Source of the DNA: Victivallis lenta
GTDB lineage: Bacteria; Verrucomicrobiota; Lentisphaeria; Victivallales; Victivallaceae
Length of the DNA: 64,000 bases
Assembly (NCBI RefSeq): GCF_009695545.1
Contig: NZ_VUNS01000001.1
Coordinates: forward strand, 372,001 to 436,000
Direction of reading: 5' to 3'
The notes beneath the pieces are model-generated. The model did no database searches and was not told where the DNA came from. It worked only from the letters and a program-made list of their open reading frames with translations. Position 1 is the first letter of the stretch, and each line of letters starts with the position of its first letter. Below are positions 23,646-33,530 of this stretch, one piece after another. Both the position numbers and the translations under genes were made by a program.

Positions 23646-26474
23646 TCAGTTTCCGGTAAACTCCCCGGTGCTGATGGAGCCGCCGAGAACCGGATAAGGA
23701 GGAACCTTTTCGACGATCCGGCAGTCGGCCTGAACCGCCGGAAAATTCCCGTCGCGGTCCGTCACGACGATTTTGCCGCGCCACTCCTTCCGGAAGGAGG
23801 CGGGAGCCGTGAGCTCCATCCGCAGCAGCCGGCGCGACAGGGGCGGAACCTCATAGGCGAGCTCGGTCCTGTCCGCTTTCCACCCCTCCGGCAGCTCGAC
23901 CGAAAGCGTGCCCCTGCGGGGAGTTCCGGTCGGGTTGGCCAGCGTGATGACCGCCTCCTGCGGCTTCCCGGCCGGGAAGCAGTAGAGCTCCGAACGGATC
24001 AGGATCTTGTGGCTGCGGAAATAACTCTTCGTCTTGTACAGCTCCGTCAGCTTCTCCGACGCGGTACGCGCTCCGGCGTTCGCCAGATCGGCGGCGGCGC
24101 GGTTGAGCCAGATATCCCGCGCAACGGCGTCGCCGTCGGAGTCGTACTGCATCGCGAACTGCACCTCTTTCTGGGCGCGCGAAGTCAGCCGCTCCGAGTC
24201 GAGCAGGACGCCGTTGTCGCCGGTGCGCGCCCGGATGGCCTCCCACTGCCCGGCAACCGCCCGGCGCAGCTCCTTTACCGTCGCGGGGGCGGAGACCTCC
24301 TCCTTCTCCCGGCGCGCAAGGCAGATTTCCAGATTGGTCAGCACATCGAGAACGAGATTCGTATCGTACAGCACATCGCTCTCCAGAGAACCGCGAAAGG
24401 CCGAAATGCGTTTCACCTCGGCCCGGACGGCGTCGATCAGGCCGCCCTTCTCCGCTTTGCGGAGCCGTTCCGCCGCGATCCTCGCCCACTCCCCGTTCTT
24501 CCGGGCGTGCTTTGCGAGGAAATCGAGCTGCGCGGCGGCGAGACGAACCACTGCTTCAGGCGCCGGGTCCCGGACGAAAACCGGATTGTCGAGCGACAGA
24601 ACCGGCTGCTTCGCATCGAGCTCACGGCCGAACACATCGCGGACAACCGAATTGCGGGAGAGCGGCAGATCGATTTCTGCCGGCTCCGCGCTCTTCGAGA
24701 ACAGCACGGCGACCGGTGTGCCGCCGTTCGCAAAGAGATAGGCCGTGACATCGCCGTTCTCCTCAAACCCGAGCGGGAGCGCGTCTCCGAGCTCCCGGAT
24801 CATCGCCGCCATCGCCACGAGATTTTTATGCGGCCTGCCGTCGGAGTAGAGCGGCGCCCACAGGCTGCCGTTGTAGATGAAGGTCTTGCCGTTGCCCCAG
24901 ACCCGGTGAGAAAGCAGCGACTCCATGAGCCGGTGGAACGGCTGGCCCGACGCGGCCGTCTCGGTCGACCACATCTCGAAATCCCGGCCGTAATTCCACA
25001 TATTGGCGCGGTAGTTCTCAAGGCGGCCGTAATCCATCATGCCGTAGCTGTGATAGGACATGAGGTCGGCCCAGCGCAGATAGCCGAGCTCGAACATATC
25101 GCGCCCGAACTCCCTGAACGCGTACGGACTCTCCTTCAGCGCGGCCCCGGTGTCGGTCGGGTAAACCATGGCTTCCGGATCGGCCTTCTTCAGCGTCTCG
25201 TATGACTCGCGGAAAAGCTGCATCGCCTCGCCCGGCGTGCCGTGCAGCCCGCGCAGACGGTAGTAGCTCCACGCCTCGTTCCAGATTTCGTAAACCCGGA
25301 ACGGAGAAGCCTTCGCAACCTTTCCGGCGAGCGGCTCCAGATAGAGCCGGCACCAGGCGCCGATGTCCGACGGCGGATAATACGAATAGATGCTGTCACG
25401 CCCCGAACTGACCGGTTCGCCGGGCAGCACGGTCGAATATTTCCGCGGAGCGCCGAGCAGCACCGCACACTCGCGGATCCGGTTCGCACGGACCTCGGCA
25501 AGTCGCTCGTCAAGCTCGCTCCAGTCGGCATTGCCCTGCTCGTCCATATTGTTGTTCCAGCGGCCGTAGACATCGTGATTCCGCCACCAGTAGAGCCCGA
25601 CGTAATCGATCAGGGCCGGATGCATGTGATAATAGTGGGCGGCGAACGGCGAAGCGGTCTTGTAGGCCGGATTCGACGGCGGGAAATAGAAGAAGGGCTC
25701 GGTCTGCGAAAGAACCGTCGTGCCGTCCTCATCGGTCAGCACGATCTCGTACTCGTAAGCGCCGAACGTCTTCGGAACCGGCAGCCGGAAGGTTTGAGCG
25801 CCCTTGAGTTCGACCGTCCGGTTCTCCTGCACCGATTCGGCGGCGGGGCGGCCCGCTTCGGCCTTCAGCCCGAGCCGGAGATTCAGCCGGACCGGCGACT
25901 TCTCATGGCAGTAGAGGGTGACGCTTCTCGCCTCACCCTCTTCCAGAAAGCCGTTGCCTCGGGTCGGGCTCATCGACAGCTCGAGCGCATGCGGCGCACA
26001 TTCGGCGGAAAACTCGTAAAGCCGCACCATCGAATCCGGAATCTGTTTGCGGAAGACGACCCGGAGCGCCGAAACCTCCCGCTCCGGAAACACCAGCCGC
26101 GGCGCCACCGCCCGGTTGCCGCGCACCTCGCGCAGCGTGACCCACTTGCCGTCAACCCTGCCTTCGATATCGAAATCGAGCGAAACATGGGTGTCGGTCC
26201 AGAAAACCAGCGTCACAGCATTGACCTTGCGCGGTGCGTCGTACTCCGCCATGATCCAGTGCTCGCCGGATTCGGCACTGCTGACCCAGCGGCTCAGTTT
26301 GTCGGTACGGTCGCCGTCGGCCGCCTTGTCCGCCGTATACTTGTAGAAGACGGAATCGGCGGAGAGCTTCGTACCGGGCAGGCGGTTCAGATTTTCCGCC
26401 TCCTTCCCTCCATCCGCGGCGGACAGGACAAACGAGGCGCACATACAACCCAGCAGAACCATTTGTTTCATCAT
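23646..26474 (-). CDS. Large secreted glycoside hydrolase with N-terminal discoidin-like domain
   Basis: 942 residues from the ATG pair at 26474/26471 after AGGGAGA. The signal peptide (MMKQMVLLGCMCASFVLSAA) has a Cys but no clear lipobox. Residues ~35-165 resemble an F5/8-type C (discoidin) glycan-binding domain (WVSSAESGEHWIMAEYDAP). A central TIM-barrel contains VYEIWNEAWSYY (likely acid/base Glu) and WSTETAASGQ (likely nucleophile Glu), as in clan GH-A families such as GH39. C-terminal helical and beta domains follow, ending FRKEWRGKIVVTDRDG. It is a single-gene unit with its own promoter and terminator. The substrate is unknown. Confidence 0.75.
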   Translation of the reverse strand: MMKQMVLLGCMCASFVLSAADGGKEAENLNRLPGTKLSADSVFYKYTADKAADGDRTDKLSRWVSSAESGEHWIMAEYDAPRKVNAVTLVFWTDTHVSLDFDIEGRVDGKWVTLREVRGNRAVAPRLVFPEREVSALRVVFRKQIPDSMVRLYEFSAECAPHALELSMSPTRGNGFLEEGEARSVTLYCHEKSPVRLNLRLGLKAEAGRPAAESVQENRTVELKGAQTFRLPVPKTFGAYEYEIVLTDEDGTTVLSQTEPFFYFPPSNPAYKTASPFAAHYYHMHPALIDYVGLYWWRNHDVYGRWNNNMDEQGNADWSELDERLAEVRANRIRECAVLLGAPRKYSTVLPGEPVSSGRDSIYSYYPPSDIGAWCRLYLEPLAGKVAKASPFRVYEIWNEAWSYYRLRGLHGTPGEAMQLFRESYETLKKADPEAMVYPTDTGAALKESPYAFREFGRDMFELGYLRWADLMSYHSYGMMDYGRLENYRANMWNYGRDFEMWSTETAASGQPFHRLMESLLSHRVWGNGKTFIYNGSLWAPLYSDGRPHKNLVAMAAMIRELGDALPLGFEENGDVTAYLFANGGTPVAVLFSKSAEPAEIDLPLSRNSVVRDVFGRELDAKQPVLSLDNPVFVRDPAPEAVVRLAAAQLDFLAKHARKNGEWARIAAERLRKAEKGGLIDAVRAEVKRISAFRGSLESDVLYDTNLVLDVLTNLEICLARREKEEVSAPATVKELRRAVAGQWEAIRARTGDNGVLLDSERLTSRAQKEVQFAMQYDSDGDAVARDIWLNRAAADLANAGARTASEKLTELYKTKSYFRSHKILIRSELYCFPAGKPQEAVITLANPTGTPRRGTLSVELPEGWKADRTELAYEVPPLSRRLLRMELTAPASFRKEWRGKIVVTDRDGNFPAVQADCRIVEKVPPYPVLGGSISTGEFTGN

Positions 26475-26524
26475 CGGCAGAATCTCCCTGTTCATTCCCG
26501 AAAGTGCATGAGAAGTTATCAGCA

Positions 26525-26553
26525 ATTATACAGAACTTCAGGGCAAAGATCAA
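26525..26553 (-). promoter_or_regulatory. Sigma-70 promoter for the 942-residue glycosidase gene
   Basis: Reverse-strand TTGATC (26548-26553) and TATAAT (26525-26530), spacer 17. Confidence 0.7.
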
Positions 26554-26597
26554 GCCGTTTCGCCGATTTTCGATGAAACAAAATGTTCCAGACGGAG

Positions 26598-28439
26598 TTA
26601 CTCTCCCTCCGGCCTGTGAATGTCGACGACCTTCCCGCCGAAAAGATCGACGATCTCATGGACGGTCGGATCGTTCAACGCCTCTTCCAGCGCCCTGGGA
26701 TTGTCGTTCGCAATGCTGCGGCGCTTTTTGCGGCCGGGTTTCGTTTCGGGCGCGAGATGCTCGTCATCGCTCTTCGGGAGAACCGGGGCGGAAACCGGAA
26801 CCAGCACCGTTTCGCCCGTGTTCGGGTCGAATACCGGCTGCATCTCCGCCGCAGGCATCAGGGAGGCCTCCAGCTCCGCATAGTCCGGCTCCGGCGCTTC
26901 CGCAACCGGCGGCGACGCGGGGGCGGGCTCCGGCTTCGGCATCTCCACAACCGCCGGCTTTGCTTCCGGCGCGGCTTCCGGTTTCGGCGCTTCCGCAACC
27001 GGCGGCGACGCGGGGGCGGGCTCCGGCTTCGGCATCTCCACAACCGCCGGCTTTGCTTCCGGCGCGGCTTCCGGTTTCGGCACTTCCGCGACCGGGGCCG
27101 CCGGGGCAGGTTCCGGCTTCGGCATCTCCTTTACTTCCGGTTTCGACACTTCCGCGACCAGGGCCGCCGGGGCGGGCTCCGGCTTCGGCATTTCCGCGGC
27201 CGGTTTCAACGGTTCGATGACCACGACCTCCGGAGCCGCGGGCTTGACCTCGCCCGGCAGCTGATCGAGAAACTTCAGTTCACCCGCCGTGCGCAGCTGG
27301 TTCAGTCGTGCCAGAAGGTCGTTGATCCGCACCGCATGCGCTTCACGCATCGCCTTGAGCAGAATCGTTTCGAGATAGACCTGCTTATTCAGCGCATCGT
27401 GCAGTACGCGCCCGACCGGAGCAATCGTCTCAAGCAGAATCTGGATCGTATCGGGCCGCACCAGCTTCGCCAACTTGCGGAAACGCTCGATCGATTCGGC
27501 CGACTCGTTCAGCAGATCGCCCGGGTCCGGCAGAATCGCGCAGAGCTGAACCGCCCGCAGCGCATCGAGCAGATCGTCGAAAAGCGTCTCAAGGTTTTTG
27601 CCCTTCTTCGCCAGGCGGCCGATCACCTTGACGACTTCTGCCGGCTGGTTCCGCAGCATGCCGAGCAGAATCGTATCGAGATCGGCGCGGTCGGTCAGGC
27701 CGAACAGCGAAAGGACCTGCTCGCCCGTGATCGCCGTGCTGTCTCCCTGCGCGAAAAATGCGATCATCTGGTCCAGCAGCGACTGCGCGTCGCGCATGCC
27801 GCCTTCGGCGGCGCGGGCGATCGCATTGACCGCCTCGTCGTTGATCGCGACTCCCTCGCGGTCCGCGATCAGCCGCAGCCGTTCCGCAATCTGCCGGGTC
27901 GGAATCGGCAGCAGGTCGAAGCGCTGGCAGCGCGAAATGATCGTCTTCAGGACCTTGTGAACCTCGGTCGTCGCAAAGATGAACTTCACATGCGCCGGAG
28001 GTTCCTCGACCGTCTTCAGAAGTGCGTTCCACGCCTGCGCGGTCAGCATATGAACTTCGTCGATGATGTAAATCTTATAGCGCCCGGCCACCGGCTGGTG
28101 CATGACGTCTTCGGCCAGCTCGCGCATATCCGCCGCCGAATTGCGGCTGGCGGCGTCGATCTCGATCACGTCGAGGCTACTTTCCTCCATAACGGCGCGG
28201 CACGAGACGCACTTGCAGCACGGCTCGCCGTCCTGCGGGTCGAGACAGTTCATCGCCTTGGCGAAAATCCGGGCGAGCGTGGTTTTTCCGACGCCGCGCG
28301 GACCGACGAACAGATAGGCATGGGCGGTCCGCTGCTGACGGATCGCGTTCCGGAGCGTGCGCACGACATGCTCCTGCCCGACCACGTCGGAGAAACACTG
28401 CGGCCGCCACTTCCGGGCGATTACCTGGTATTCACTCAT
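26598..28439 (-). CDS. dnaX: DNA polymerase III subunit gamma/tau
   Basis: 613 residues. The clamp-loader AAA+ core has Walker [10 protein letters not shown] (46-54), a zinc module with Cys65, Cys74/75, Cys77 and Cys80, Walker B IIDEVHML, and sensor-1/arginine region [10 protein letters not shown]. After ~380 residues a Pro/Glu/Ala-rich linker with tandem 31-residue repeats leads to a conserved-looking tail ([14 protein letters not shown]). It loads the sliding clamp and couples polymerases at the fork. The start overlaps the rph stop (ATGA). No A-rich slippery site for a short gamma form was seen. A tau-like C-terminal domain is reduced compared with E. coli. Confidence 0.95.
   Translation of the reverse strand: MSEYQVIARKWRPQCFSDVVGQEHVVRTLRNAIRQQRTAHAYLFVGPRGVGKTTLARIFAKAMNCLDPQDGEPCCKCVSCRAVMEESSLDVIEIDAASRNSAADMRELAEDVMHQPVAGRYKIYIIDEVHMLTAQAWNALLKTVEEPPAHVKFIFATTEVHKVLKTIISRCQRFDLLPIPTRQIAERLRLIADREGVAINDEAVNAIARAAEGGMRDAQSLLDQMIAFFAQGDSTAITGEQVLSLFGLTDRADLDTILLGMLRNQPAEVVKVIGRLAKKGKNLETLFDDLLDALRAVQLCAILPDPGDLLNESAESIERFRKLAKLVRPDTIQILLETIAPVGRVLHDALNKQVYLETILLKAMREAHAVRINDLLARLNQLRTAGELKFLDQLPGEVKPAAPEVVVIEPLKPAAEMPKPEPAPAALVAEVSKPEVKEMPKPEPAPAAPVAEVPKPEAAPEAKPAVVEMPKPEPAPASPPVAEAPKPEAAPEAKPAVVEMPKPEPAPASPPVAEAPEPDYAELEASLMPAAEMQPVFDPNTGETVLVPVSAPVLPKSDDEHLAPETKPGRKKRRSIANDNPRALEEALNDPTVHEIVDLFGGKVVDIHRPEGE
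26893..27078 (-). repeat. 93-bp tandem repeat inside dnaX
   Basis: Two in-register 93-base copies (starting at 26893 and 26986) encode a 31-residue unit containing [20 protein letters not shown] degenerate third copy follows from 27079. The near-identity at DNA level indicates recent duplication. It lengthens the flexible linker of the clamp-loader subunit. Confidence 0.85.
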
Positions 28440-29221
28440 AACTGAAACTCCCCGAATAGATCGCCGGTCGCCTCGGCCGCGGTCAGCGGCGCCGTGACGG
28501 AATCGACGATTTCGTTCTGAATCCGGAATATCTTCTTCAGGCCGTGCTCGGCCAGATCGATCAGTTCATTCAGCTGCGCCCGGGAGAACGGGGCGCCCTC
28601 AGCGGTCCCCTGCACCTCGACGAGCTTGCCGGACTCGGTCATCACGACATTCATGTCGACCTCCGCTTTCGAATCCTCTTCGTAGCAGAGATCGAGCATC
28701 GGCACGCCGCCGACGATGCCGACACTGACGGCGGCGACATTTTCGCGGAGCGGACAGCCCGCGAAATGCTTCCTGCCCCAGTCGCTGCGGCAGGCCAGTG
28801 CAAGCGCGACGGCCGAACCGGTGATGCTCGCGGTGCGGGTGCCGCCGTCGGCGTCGATCACGTCGCAGTCCACGCTGGCGGTGTTCTCGCCGAGCTCATT
28901 CAGGTCGACCACGGCGCGGAGCGAACGGCCGATCAGCCGCTGGATCTCCATCGTGCGCCCGCCCTGCTTGCCGGAGGAGGCTTCGCGCCGCATCCGCTCG
29001 TGGGTCGAAGCCGGCAGCATGCCGTATTCGCAGGTGACCCACCCGCCCGGCACCTTCTGCGCCTTCATCCAGGGAGGAACCTTCGCCTCGACGCTGACGG
29101 CGCAGATAACCTTGGTCCCGCCGCATTCGATCAGCACGGAAGCAAGCGGGTGAGCCAGATAATTCGGTCGGATAACAAGATTGCGAAGCTCATCCGGAGC
29201 ACGGCCGTCGATGCGTGTCAT
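28436..29221 (-). CDS. rph: Ribonuclease PH
   Basis: 261 residues from ATG at 29221, giving the canonical start [13 protein letters not shown]. Core motifs are GYGML-equivalent [13 protein letters not shown], the phosphate-binding [35 protein letters not shown] and a late [11 protein letters not shown]. It trims tRNA 3' ends phosphorolytically. A GGGAGA site lies about 13 bases upstream of the ATG; a farther in-frame start (29260) is not family-like. It forms a two-gene operon with dnaX through a 4-base overlap. Confidence 0.95.
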   Translation of the reverse strand: MTRIDGRAPDELRNLVIRPNYLAHPLASVLIECGGTKVICAVSVEAKVPPWMKAQKVPGGWVTCEYGMLPASTHERMRREASSGKQGGRTMEIQRLIGRSLRAVVDLNELGENTASVDCDVIDADGGTRTASITGSAVALALACRSDWGRKHFAGCPLRENVAAVSVGIVGGVPMLDLCYEEDSKAEVDMNVVMTESGKLVEVQGTAEGAPFSRAQLNELIDLAEHGLKKIFRIQNEIVDSVTAPLTAAEATGDLFGEFQL

Positions 29222-29275
29222 AAGAAAAAAAGTCTCCCAGCAGTCAAATAAGTGAATCAATCAAGCGTGACGGTA

Positions 29276-29304
29276 AATATATTGCCACCCGGCCGTTTTT
29301 ACAA
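29276..29304 (-). promoter_or_regulatory. Sigma-70 promoter for rph-dnaX
   Basis: Reverse-strand TTGTAA (29299-29304) and TATATT (29276-29281), spacer 17. Confidence 0.6.
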
Positions 29305-29324
29305 ACTCCCGGCGTGAAAACGGA

Positions 29325-29362
29325 CAAAAAAACCCTCCCGGTTTTCCGGAAGGGCGGGAGGG
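29325..29362 (-). terminator. Intrinsic terminator after the orphan pseudopilin gene
   Basis: Reverse-strand CCCTCCCG / CGGGAGGG arms followed by seven T residues, directly after the pseudopilin stop codon. Confidence 0.85.
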
Positions 29363-29372
29363 CGCGCCGGAG

Positions 29373-30110
29373 TTATTTCAGGAAGCCCGAGCCGAGCGTT
29401 CCGCTGTTCTGCTTCACATACCGCCACTGCAGCGACTCGACGTGCCCGTCGAAAAACGAGTGATTCGCGGAGTCGCCGTGCCGGTAGGCGATGGTGCCCT
29501 TTCCGTCGCCGATCCCCTCGCCTCCGTTAAAATAGCCGTTGGCGGCGGCCGGGTCCGGCGTCCAGGTCAGGCTGTCGAGCGCGTCCTTCCAGAAGGAAGC
29601 TGTCGTCGGACGCCTGATCTGCGTCAGCTTGAAGACCCGCTTGCCCGGATCGGTCGCGCCCGGATGGTCGGCGGCCCACAGGTCGTTGTACGAATATCCG
29701 TAGCTCCGTTTCGGGAAACCGTGGCCGTTCAGAAGCTTGCCCCTGGCAAAGTCGGAGACGCCGAGCACAGCGTCCGATTTCGGGCACATGAGCCCGAGCG
29801 GATAGAGTCCGTCGGTGTTTCCCGAAGCCACTTCCTCGACTTTGCCGATGCCGAGCAGCGACCGGAAAGCGTCGTTCCGGTAATAGCTGCCGAATCCCAG
29901 CGCACCGTCGCACGGAACCCACCAGTCCTGATAATTCGAGGCGTAAAGCGCGGCGGCGCTGCCGTACTGCTTGAGCACATTCGTGCAGGTGATCCGCTTT
30001 GCCGAGTCCCGCGCCTGATTCAATGCGGGCAGCAGCATCGAAGCGAGAATCGCGATGATCGCGATCACAACCAGAAGCTCAATCAGGGTAAAACGTGCTT
30101 TCTTCATCAT
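29373..30110 (-). CDS. Pseudopilin-like secreted protein (orphan copy)
   Basis: 245 residues starting [20 protein letters not shown], with AGGA six bases upstream of the first ATG. The hydrophobic helix ends [13 protein letters not shown]. The ectodomain has [16 protein letters not shown] and the C-terminal signature [21 protein letters not shown] with exact H-x9-DG spacing. Residue -1 to Phe is Arg. This copy has no regulator or glycosidase neighbour and sits between the SRP RNA and rph with its own terminator. It is close in pattern to the copy at 56825 (shared YRHGD...SFFDGHVE and STLAP-like DATDKL/KDALDSL regions). Confidence 0.85.
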   Translation of the reverse strand: MMKKARFTLIELLVVIAIIAILASMLLPALNQARDSAKRITCTNVLKQYGSAAALYASNYQDWWVPCDGALGFGSYYRNDAFRSLLGIGKVEEVASGNTDGLYPLGLMCPKSDAVLGVSDFARGKLLNGHGFPKRSYGYSYNDLWAADHPGATDPGKRVFKLTQIRRPTTASFWKDALDSLTWTPDPAAANGYFNGGEGIGDGKGTIAYRHGDSANHSFFDGHVESLQWRYVKQNSGTLGSGFLK

Positions 30111-30241
30111 TTTCAGTCCTTTATGCTGATGATTTCCCGCAGAATCGACTTAACATGATAACCGAGTCTATCTCAGTATAATTTTCGAAACGGCAAAAAT
30201 CAAGCGGAGAAAGCGAGAATCGGAAATCTTTTCAAAAAAGA

Positions 30242-30352
30242 GTCGCCGGGTCAGATGATCCGTGGCTTGTCAAAAGCATGTATTGAGCTGCTTGGTTCCC
30301 CACCTGACTCGGTATACCCATTTGACAACGCACGAGGTCCAACCCGGCGACA
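30242..30352 (-). ncRNA. ffs: Signal recognition particle RNA (small bacterial type)
   Basis: The reverse strand forms a rod closed by GTCGCCGGGT at the 5' end and ACCCGGCGAC at the 3' end. Its apical part reads GAGTCAGGTGGGGAACCAAG then CAGCTC, matching the conserved SRP domain IV: GTCAGG, a GGAA tetraloop, and AAGCAGC forming the symmetric and asymmetric loops bound by Ffh. About 110 nt fits the 4.5S-type RNA. The 3' end runs into CTCTTTTTTG, a terminator-like tail. Its protein partner Ffh is encoded about 3 kb away on the other strand. Confidence 0.92.
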
Positions 30353-30372
30353 AAAATCGTATCGTGTTTTAT

Positions 30373-30400
30373 AGTATATCCCGCTTTCAGAAAATTTCAA
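30373..30400 (-). promoter_or_regulatory. Sigma-70 promoter for the SRP RNA
   Basis: Reverse-strand TTGAAA (30395-30400) and TATACT (30373-30378), spacer 16. It overlaps the last codons of accD. It would start the RNA near 30360, with a few bases trimmed or unpaired before the closing stem. Confidence 0.6.
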
Positions 30401-31235
30401 GCAGGAGTTCAAGTTCTTTTTTCAAATTCTTGCGTTCGACAACCCGGTCGACCAGCCCCTTCTCGAGCAGGAATTCGGCCGTCTGGAATCCCTCCGGCAG
30501 CTTTGAATTGGTCGTCTCCTGAATCACGCGCGGACCGGCGAAACCGATCATCGCGCCCGGCTCGGCCAGAATCACATCGCCGACCGCCGCGAAACTCGCG
30601 GTCACGCCGCCGTAAGTCGGATTGGTCAGCACCGCGAAATACGGCAGCCCCGCCTCGCTGTGCCGCGAAAGCGCGCCGCAGGTTTTCGGCATCTGCATCA
30701 GACTCAGAATCCCCTCCTGCATGCGGGCGCCGCCCGAGGCGGTCACCAGCACGACCGGCGCCTTTGCGGCCGTGGCGGCCTCGACCAGCCGCGCGATCTT
30801 CTCGCCGACCACCGAACCCATCGAGGCGCCCATGAAACGGAAATCCATCACGCCGAGCATGAAGGGGTGTCCGCCGAGCGTCGCCGATCCGCAGACGATC
30901 GCATCCTTCAAGCCGGTTTTCTTCTCGCTTTCGACCAGCCGGTCGCCGTAGGACTTGCTGTCGACGAACTGCAGCGGGTCGACGCTGCGCAGATCCGCAT
31001 CCATCTCCGTGAAGCTGTCCGCATCGGTCAGGGACTTGATCCGGGCCGGGGCGTTCATCGGCAGATGGCAGTTGCAATACCAGCAGACCTGAAGATTGTC
31101 CTCCAGCCGGTCGGTGTAGAGCGTCTGACCGCAACTTCTGCATTTGACCCACGAACCGTCAGGAATAATCATTTTACGTTCTCCGTTGGTGGGCATCCGC
31201 AAGGTGGAATACTTTCCGCTGCTGAATAATGACAT
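30387..31235 (-). CDS. accD: Acetyl-CoA carboxylase carboxyltransferase subunit beta
   Basis: 282 residues. The N-terminal zinc ribbon has Cys32, Cys35, Cys51 and Cys54 (WVKCRSCGQ, VCWYCN). The crotonase-like carboxyltransferase core has DFRFMGASMGSVVGEKI and ASGGARMQEGI, then GGVTASFA and GPRVIQET. It moves the carboxyl group from biotin to acetyl-CoA, starting fatty acid synthesis, with AccA as partner (not in the window). The first ATG at 31235 is kept because the extra 20 residues align with the E. coli N-terminus; a start at MIIPDG is possible. Confidence 0.95.
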   Translation of the reverse strand: MSLFSSGKYSTLRMPTNGERKMIIPDGSWVKCRSCGQTLYTDRLEDNLQVCWYCNCHLPMNAPARIKSLTDADSFTEMDADLRSVDPLQFVDSKSYGDRLVESEKKTGLKDAIVCGSATLGGHPFMLGVMDFRFMGASMGSVVGEKIARLVEAATAAKAPVVLVTASGGARMQEGILSLMQMPKTCGALSRHSEAGLPYFAVLTNPTYGGVTASFAAVGDVILAEPGAMIGFAGPRVIQETTNSKLPEGFQTAEFLLEKGLVDRVVERKNLKKELELLLEIF

Positions 31236-31322
31236 AAAAGTTTATAACTCCAGTTAACCACAACTCGTTACGGGCCGGTTCAAACGTCCGCCACCATAGA
31301 AAATCAACGCCATATCATATTT

Positions 31323-31350
31323 AATATACCGCACTTCCGGGAAATTTCAA
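31323..31350 (-). promoter_or_regulatory. Sigma-70 promoter for accD
   Basis: Reverse-strand TTGAAA (31345-31350) and TATATT (31323-31328), spacer 16. The leader is about 80 bases. Confidence 0.6.
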
Positions 31351-31393
31351 TTACCGTTCCGCAATATTCGCCGCCTTCTCCCCGAAGTATGAC

Positions 31394-31442
31394 AAAAAAA
31401 CATCCTTCCGGGAGCGGCCGGCGAACGGCGCGGCCCGGAAGG
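31394..31442 (-). terminator. Intrinsic terminator of ilvD
   Basis: Reverse-strand CTTCCGGG / CCCGGAAG arms, a GC-rich inner stem, then GATGTTTTTTT. Confidence 0.8.
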
Positions 31443-31467
31443 GGCGTTTCGCTTCGGAGAAAAGAAC

Positions 31468-33153
31468 TCAGTTGACCTTCAGGACGCCGCCGGTGTCGGC
31501 GCTGGTCGCCAGCGAGGCGTACTTGGCAAGATAACCGGTCTTGATTTTCGGCTCGCGCGGCTTCCAGCTCTTCCGGCGTTCAGCGATGACCGCTTCCGGC
31601 ACGTCGAGGCGGACCGTCCGGTTCGGGATGTCGATCTCGATCATGTCGCCGGGCTCGACGAGGCCGATGAGCCCCCCCGCCGCCGCTTCGGGACTCACAT
31701 GCCCGATACAGGCGCCGTGAGTCGCTCCGGAGAAACGCCCGTCGGTGACCAGCGCGACCGACGAACCGAGGCCGCGCCCCATGATATACGAAGTCGGGGC
31801 GAGCATCTCCTGCATGCCGGGACCGCCCTTCGGTCCCTCGTAGCGGATCACCACCACGTCGCCCTCCCTGACCTTGCCGCCGAGGATGCCTTCGCAGGCC
31901 TCCTCCTGGCTCTCGAAAATGACCGCCGGCCCCTTGTGGACCAGCATCTTCGGGTCGACTCCGGCAGCCTTGACCACACAGCCGTTTTCCGCGAGATTGC
32001 CGAAGAGGATCGCCAGGCCGCCCTTTTCGCTGTACGGGTTGTCGAGCGTGCGGATGACCGTGCCGTCCGCGTCCGGCGCGGCGGCGTACTGCTCGGCCAG
32101 CGTTTTGCCGGAGACCGTCGGCGCGGAGCCGTCGATCATGCCCGGCTTCTTCGCGATCTCTTTCAGGATCGCCATGATCCCGCCGACGCGGTTGCACTCT
32201 TCGACGATATGGAATTCTCCCCGCGACGGAGCGAGGCGGCAGATGTTCGGCGTCGCCTTCGAAATTTCATCGAGGTCTTTGATATCGACCTTCAGGCCCG
32301 CTTCATTCGCAACCGCCAGCGTGTGCAGCACGGTGTTCGACGAGCCTCCCATGGCCATATCGAGCACGAGGGCGTTGCGGAACGACTTCGCGGTGACGAA
32401 ATCCTTCGCCCGGGGCGGATTCTCCATCTTCGCAAGCTCGACGATCCGGCGCGCGGCGCGCCGCCAGTACTCGACGCGCTCCGGCGAATCGGCGGCGATG
32501 GTGCCGTTGCCGGGCAGCGCGATGCCGAGCGCTTCGCAGAGGCAGTTCATGCTGTTCGCCGTGAACATCCCGGAACAGGAGCCCGGGCCGGGGCAGGCCG
32601 TGCATTCGAGCTCATGGAGCTGCGCATCGTCGATCTTGTCGACCACCCGCGCCGCAACGCCTTCGAAGATCGAGTTCAAATCGGTATTGTGAGAGACGCC
32701 TTCGGTCTTTCCGGCGCGCATCGGGCCGCCGGAAGCGAAGATGGTCGGGATATTCAGCCGCATCGCCCCCATCAGCATGCCGGGGACGACCTTGTCGCAG
32801 TTCGGAATGCAGATCATCGCGTCGAACGGATGAGCGGAGCCCATGGTCTCGACGCTGTCGGCGATGATCTCGCGGCTCGCAAGCGAATATTTCATGCCGG
32901 AGTGGCCCATCGCAATGCCGTCGCAGACCGCGATCGTATTGAACTCGTACGGAACGCCGCCCGCCTCGCGGATCGCGTCGCAGATGATTTCGCCGACCTT
33001 TTTCAGGTGGCAGTGGCCCGGAACGATGTTCGTGTAAGAGTTGCACACTCCGATGTAAGGCTTCTTGAAATCCTCGTCGGCAAGCCCGGTTGCACGCATG
33101 AGGCCGCGATGCGGCGTGCGCTCCAGCCCCTTCTTCATGATATCGCTGCGCAT
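31468..33153 (-). CDS. ilvD: Dihydroxy-acid dehydratase
   Basis: 561 residues from ATG at 33153 ([18 protein letters not shown]), with an AGGAGA site. An upstream in-frame extension to 33198 is not family-like. Iron-sulfur and Mg ligands lie in [35 protein letters not shown] and [16 protein letters not shown]. The C-terminal domain has [11 protein letters not shown] and [11 protein letters not shown]. It makes the 2-oxo acid precursors of valine, leucine and isoleucine. No other ilv genes are adjacent. The mRNA leader is long and structured. Confidence 0.95.
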   Translation of the reverse strand: MRSDIMKKGLERTPHRGLMRATGLADEDFKKPYIGVCNSYTNIVPGHCHLKKVGEIICDAIREAGGVPYEFNTIAVCDGIAMGHSGMKYSLASREIIADSVETMGSAHPFDAMICIPNCDKVVPGMLMGAMRLNIPTIFASGGPMRAGKTEGVSHNTDLNSIFEGVAARVVDKIDDAQLHELECTACPGPGSCSGMFTANSMNCLCEALGIALPGNGTIAADSPERVEYWRRAARRIVELAKMENPPRAKDFVTAKSFRNALVLDMAMGGSSNTVLHTLAVANEAGLKVDIKDLDEISKATPNICRLAPSRGEFHIVEECNRVGGIMAILKEIAKKPGMIDGSAPTVSGKTLAEQYAAAPDADGTVIRTLDNPYSEKGGLAILFGNLAENGCVVKAAGVDPKMLVHKGPAVIFESQEEACEGILGGKVREGDVVVIRYEGPKGGPGMQEMLAPTSYIMGRGLGSSVALVTDGRFSGATHGACIGHVSPEAAAGGLIGLVEPGDMIEIDIPNRTVRLDVPEAVIAERRKSWKPREPKIKTGYLAKYASLATSADTGGVLKVN

Positions 33154-33388
33154 AGCTGTTCTCCTGATGTTCCCCGAAAAGCCGCCCCCTCCGGCCACGG
33201 ACCTCGGCTCTTCCGGGCCGATTGCCCGAAAGCGTCGGGTGCTTTTCCGGGCCCCTTCTCCGAAGAGACCGTGCTCGTCTCCGGCGTTCCGCGCGGCTCC
33301 GCCGTACTCACGCCTCCGGGAAAGGCATTGTTAATGTTTCAATGGCATGAACCCGCCATCTCCTTGCTGTATTTTCGCATTGTCATAT

Positions 33389-33417
33389 AAAATACCATGA
33401 ATACCGGCCGAAAGCAA
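33389..33417 (-). promoter_or_regulatory. Possible promoter for ilvD
   Basis: Reverse-strand TTGCTT (33412-33417) and TATTTT (33389-33394), spacer 17. Weaker match than others. It implies a leader of ~230 bases with hairpins such as GGAGAC/GTCTC and TCGGC/GCCGA. Confidence 0.35.
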
Positions 33418-33447
33418 TCGAATGTACCGGATTTTTCAAACGTTCTC

Positions 33448-33476
33448 TTGACGTTGAACGGGAATCAAGATATATT
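33448..33476 (+). promoter_or_regulatory. Sigma-70 promoter for the ffh-mla run
   Basis: TTGACG (33448-33453) and TATATT (33471-33476), spacer 17, about 55 bases upstream of ffh. Confidence 0.7.
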
Positions 33477-33530
33477 AAACGCTGTTATGATGAAATAATG
33501 TGTTTTATTAATAGGAAAGAAAGAAAAGGT

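Noticed and set aside
26893-27171. Possible CRISPR-like array in the repeat-rich stretch of dnaX
   Set aside because: Repeats are 93 bp, directly adjacent, in frame with dnaX and without spacers.
26583-28445. 620-residue forward frame with Arg-rich repeats opposite dnaX
   Set aside because: The repeats are the complement of the dnaX linker duplication; no independent gene signals.
31699-33390. 563-residue forward frame opposite ilvD
   Set aside because: Shadow frame without a start signal; ilvD is complete.
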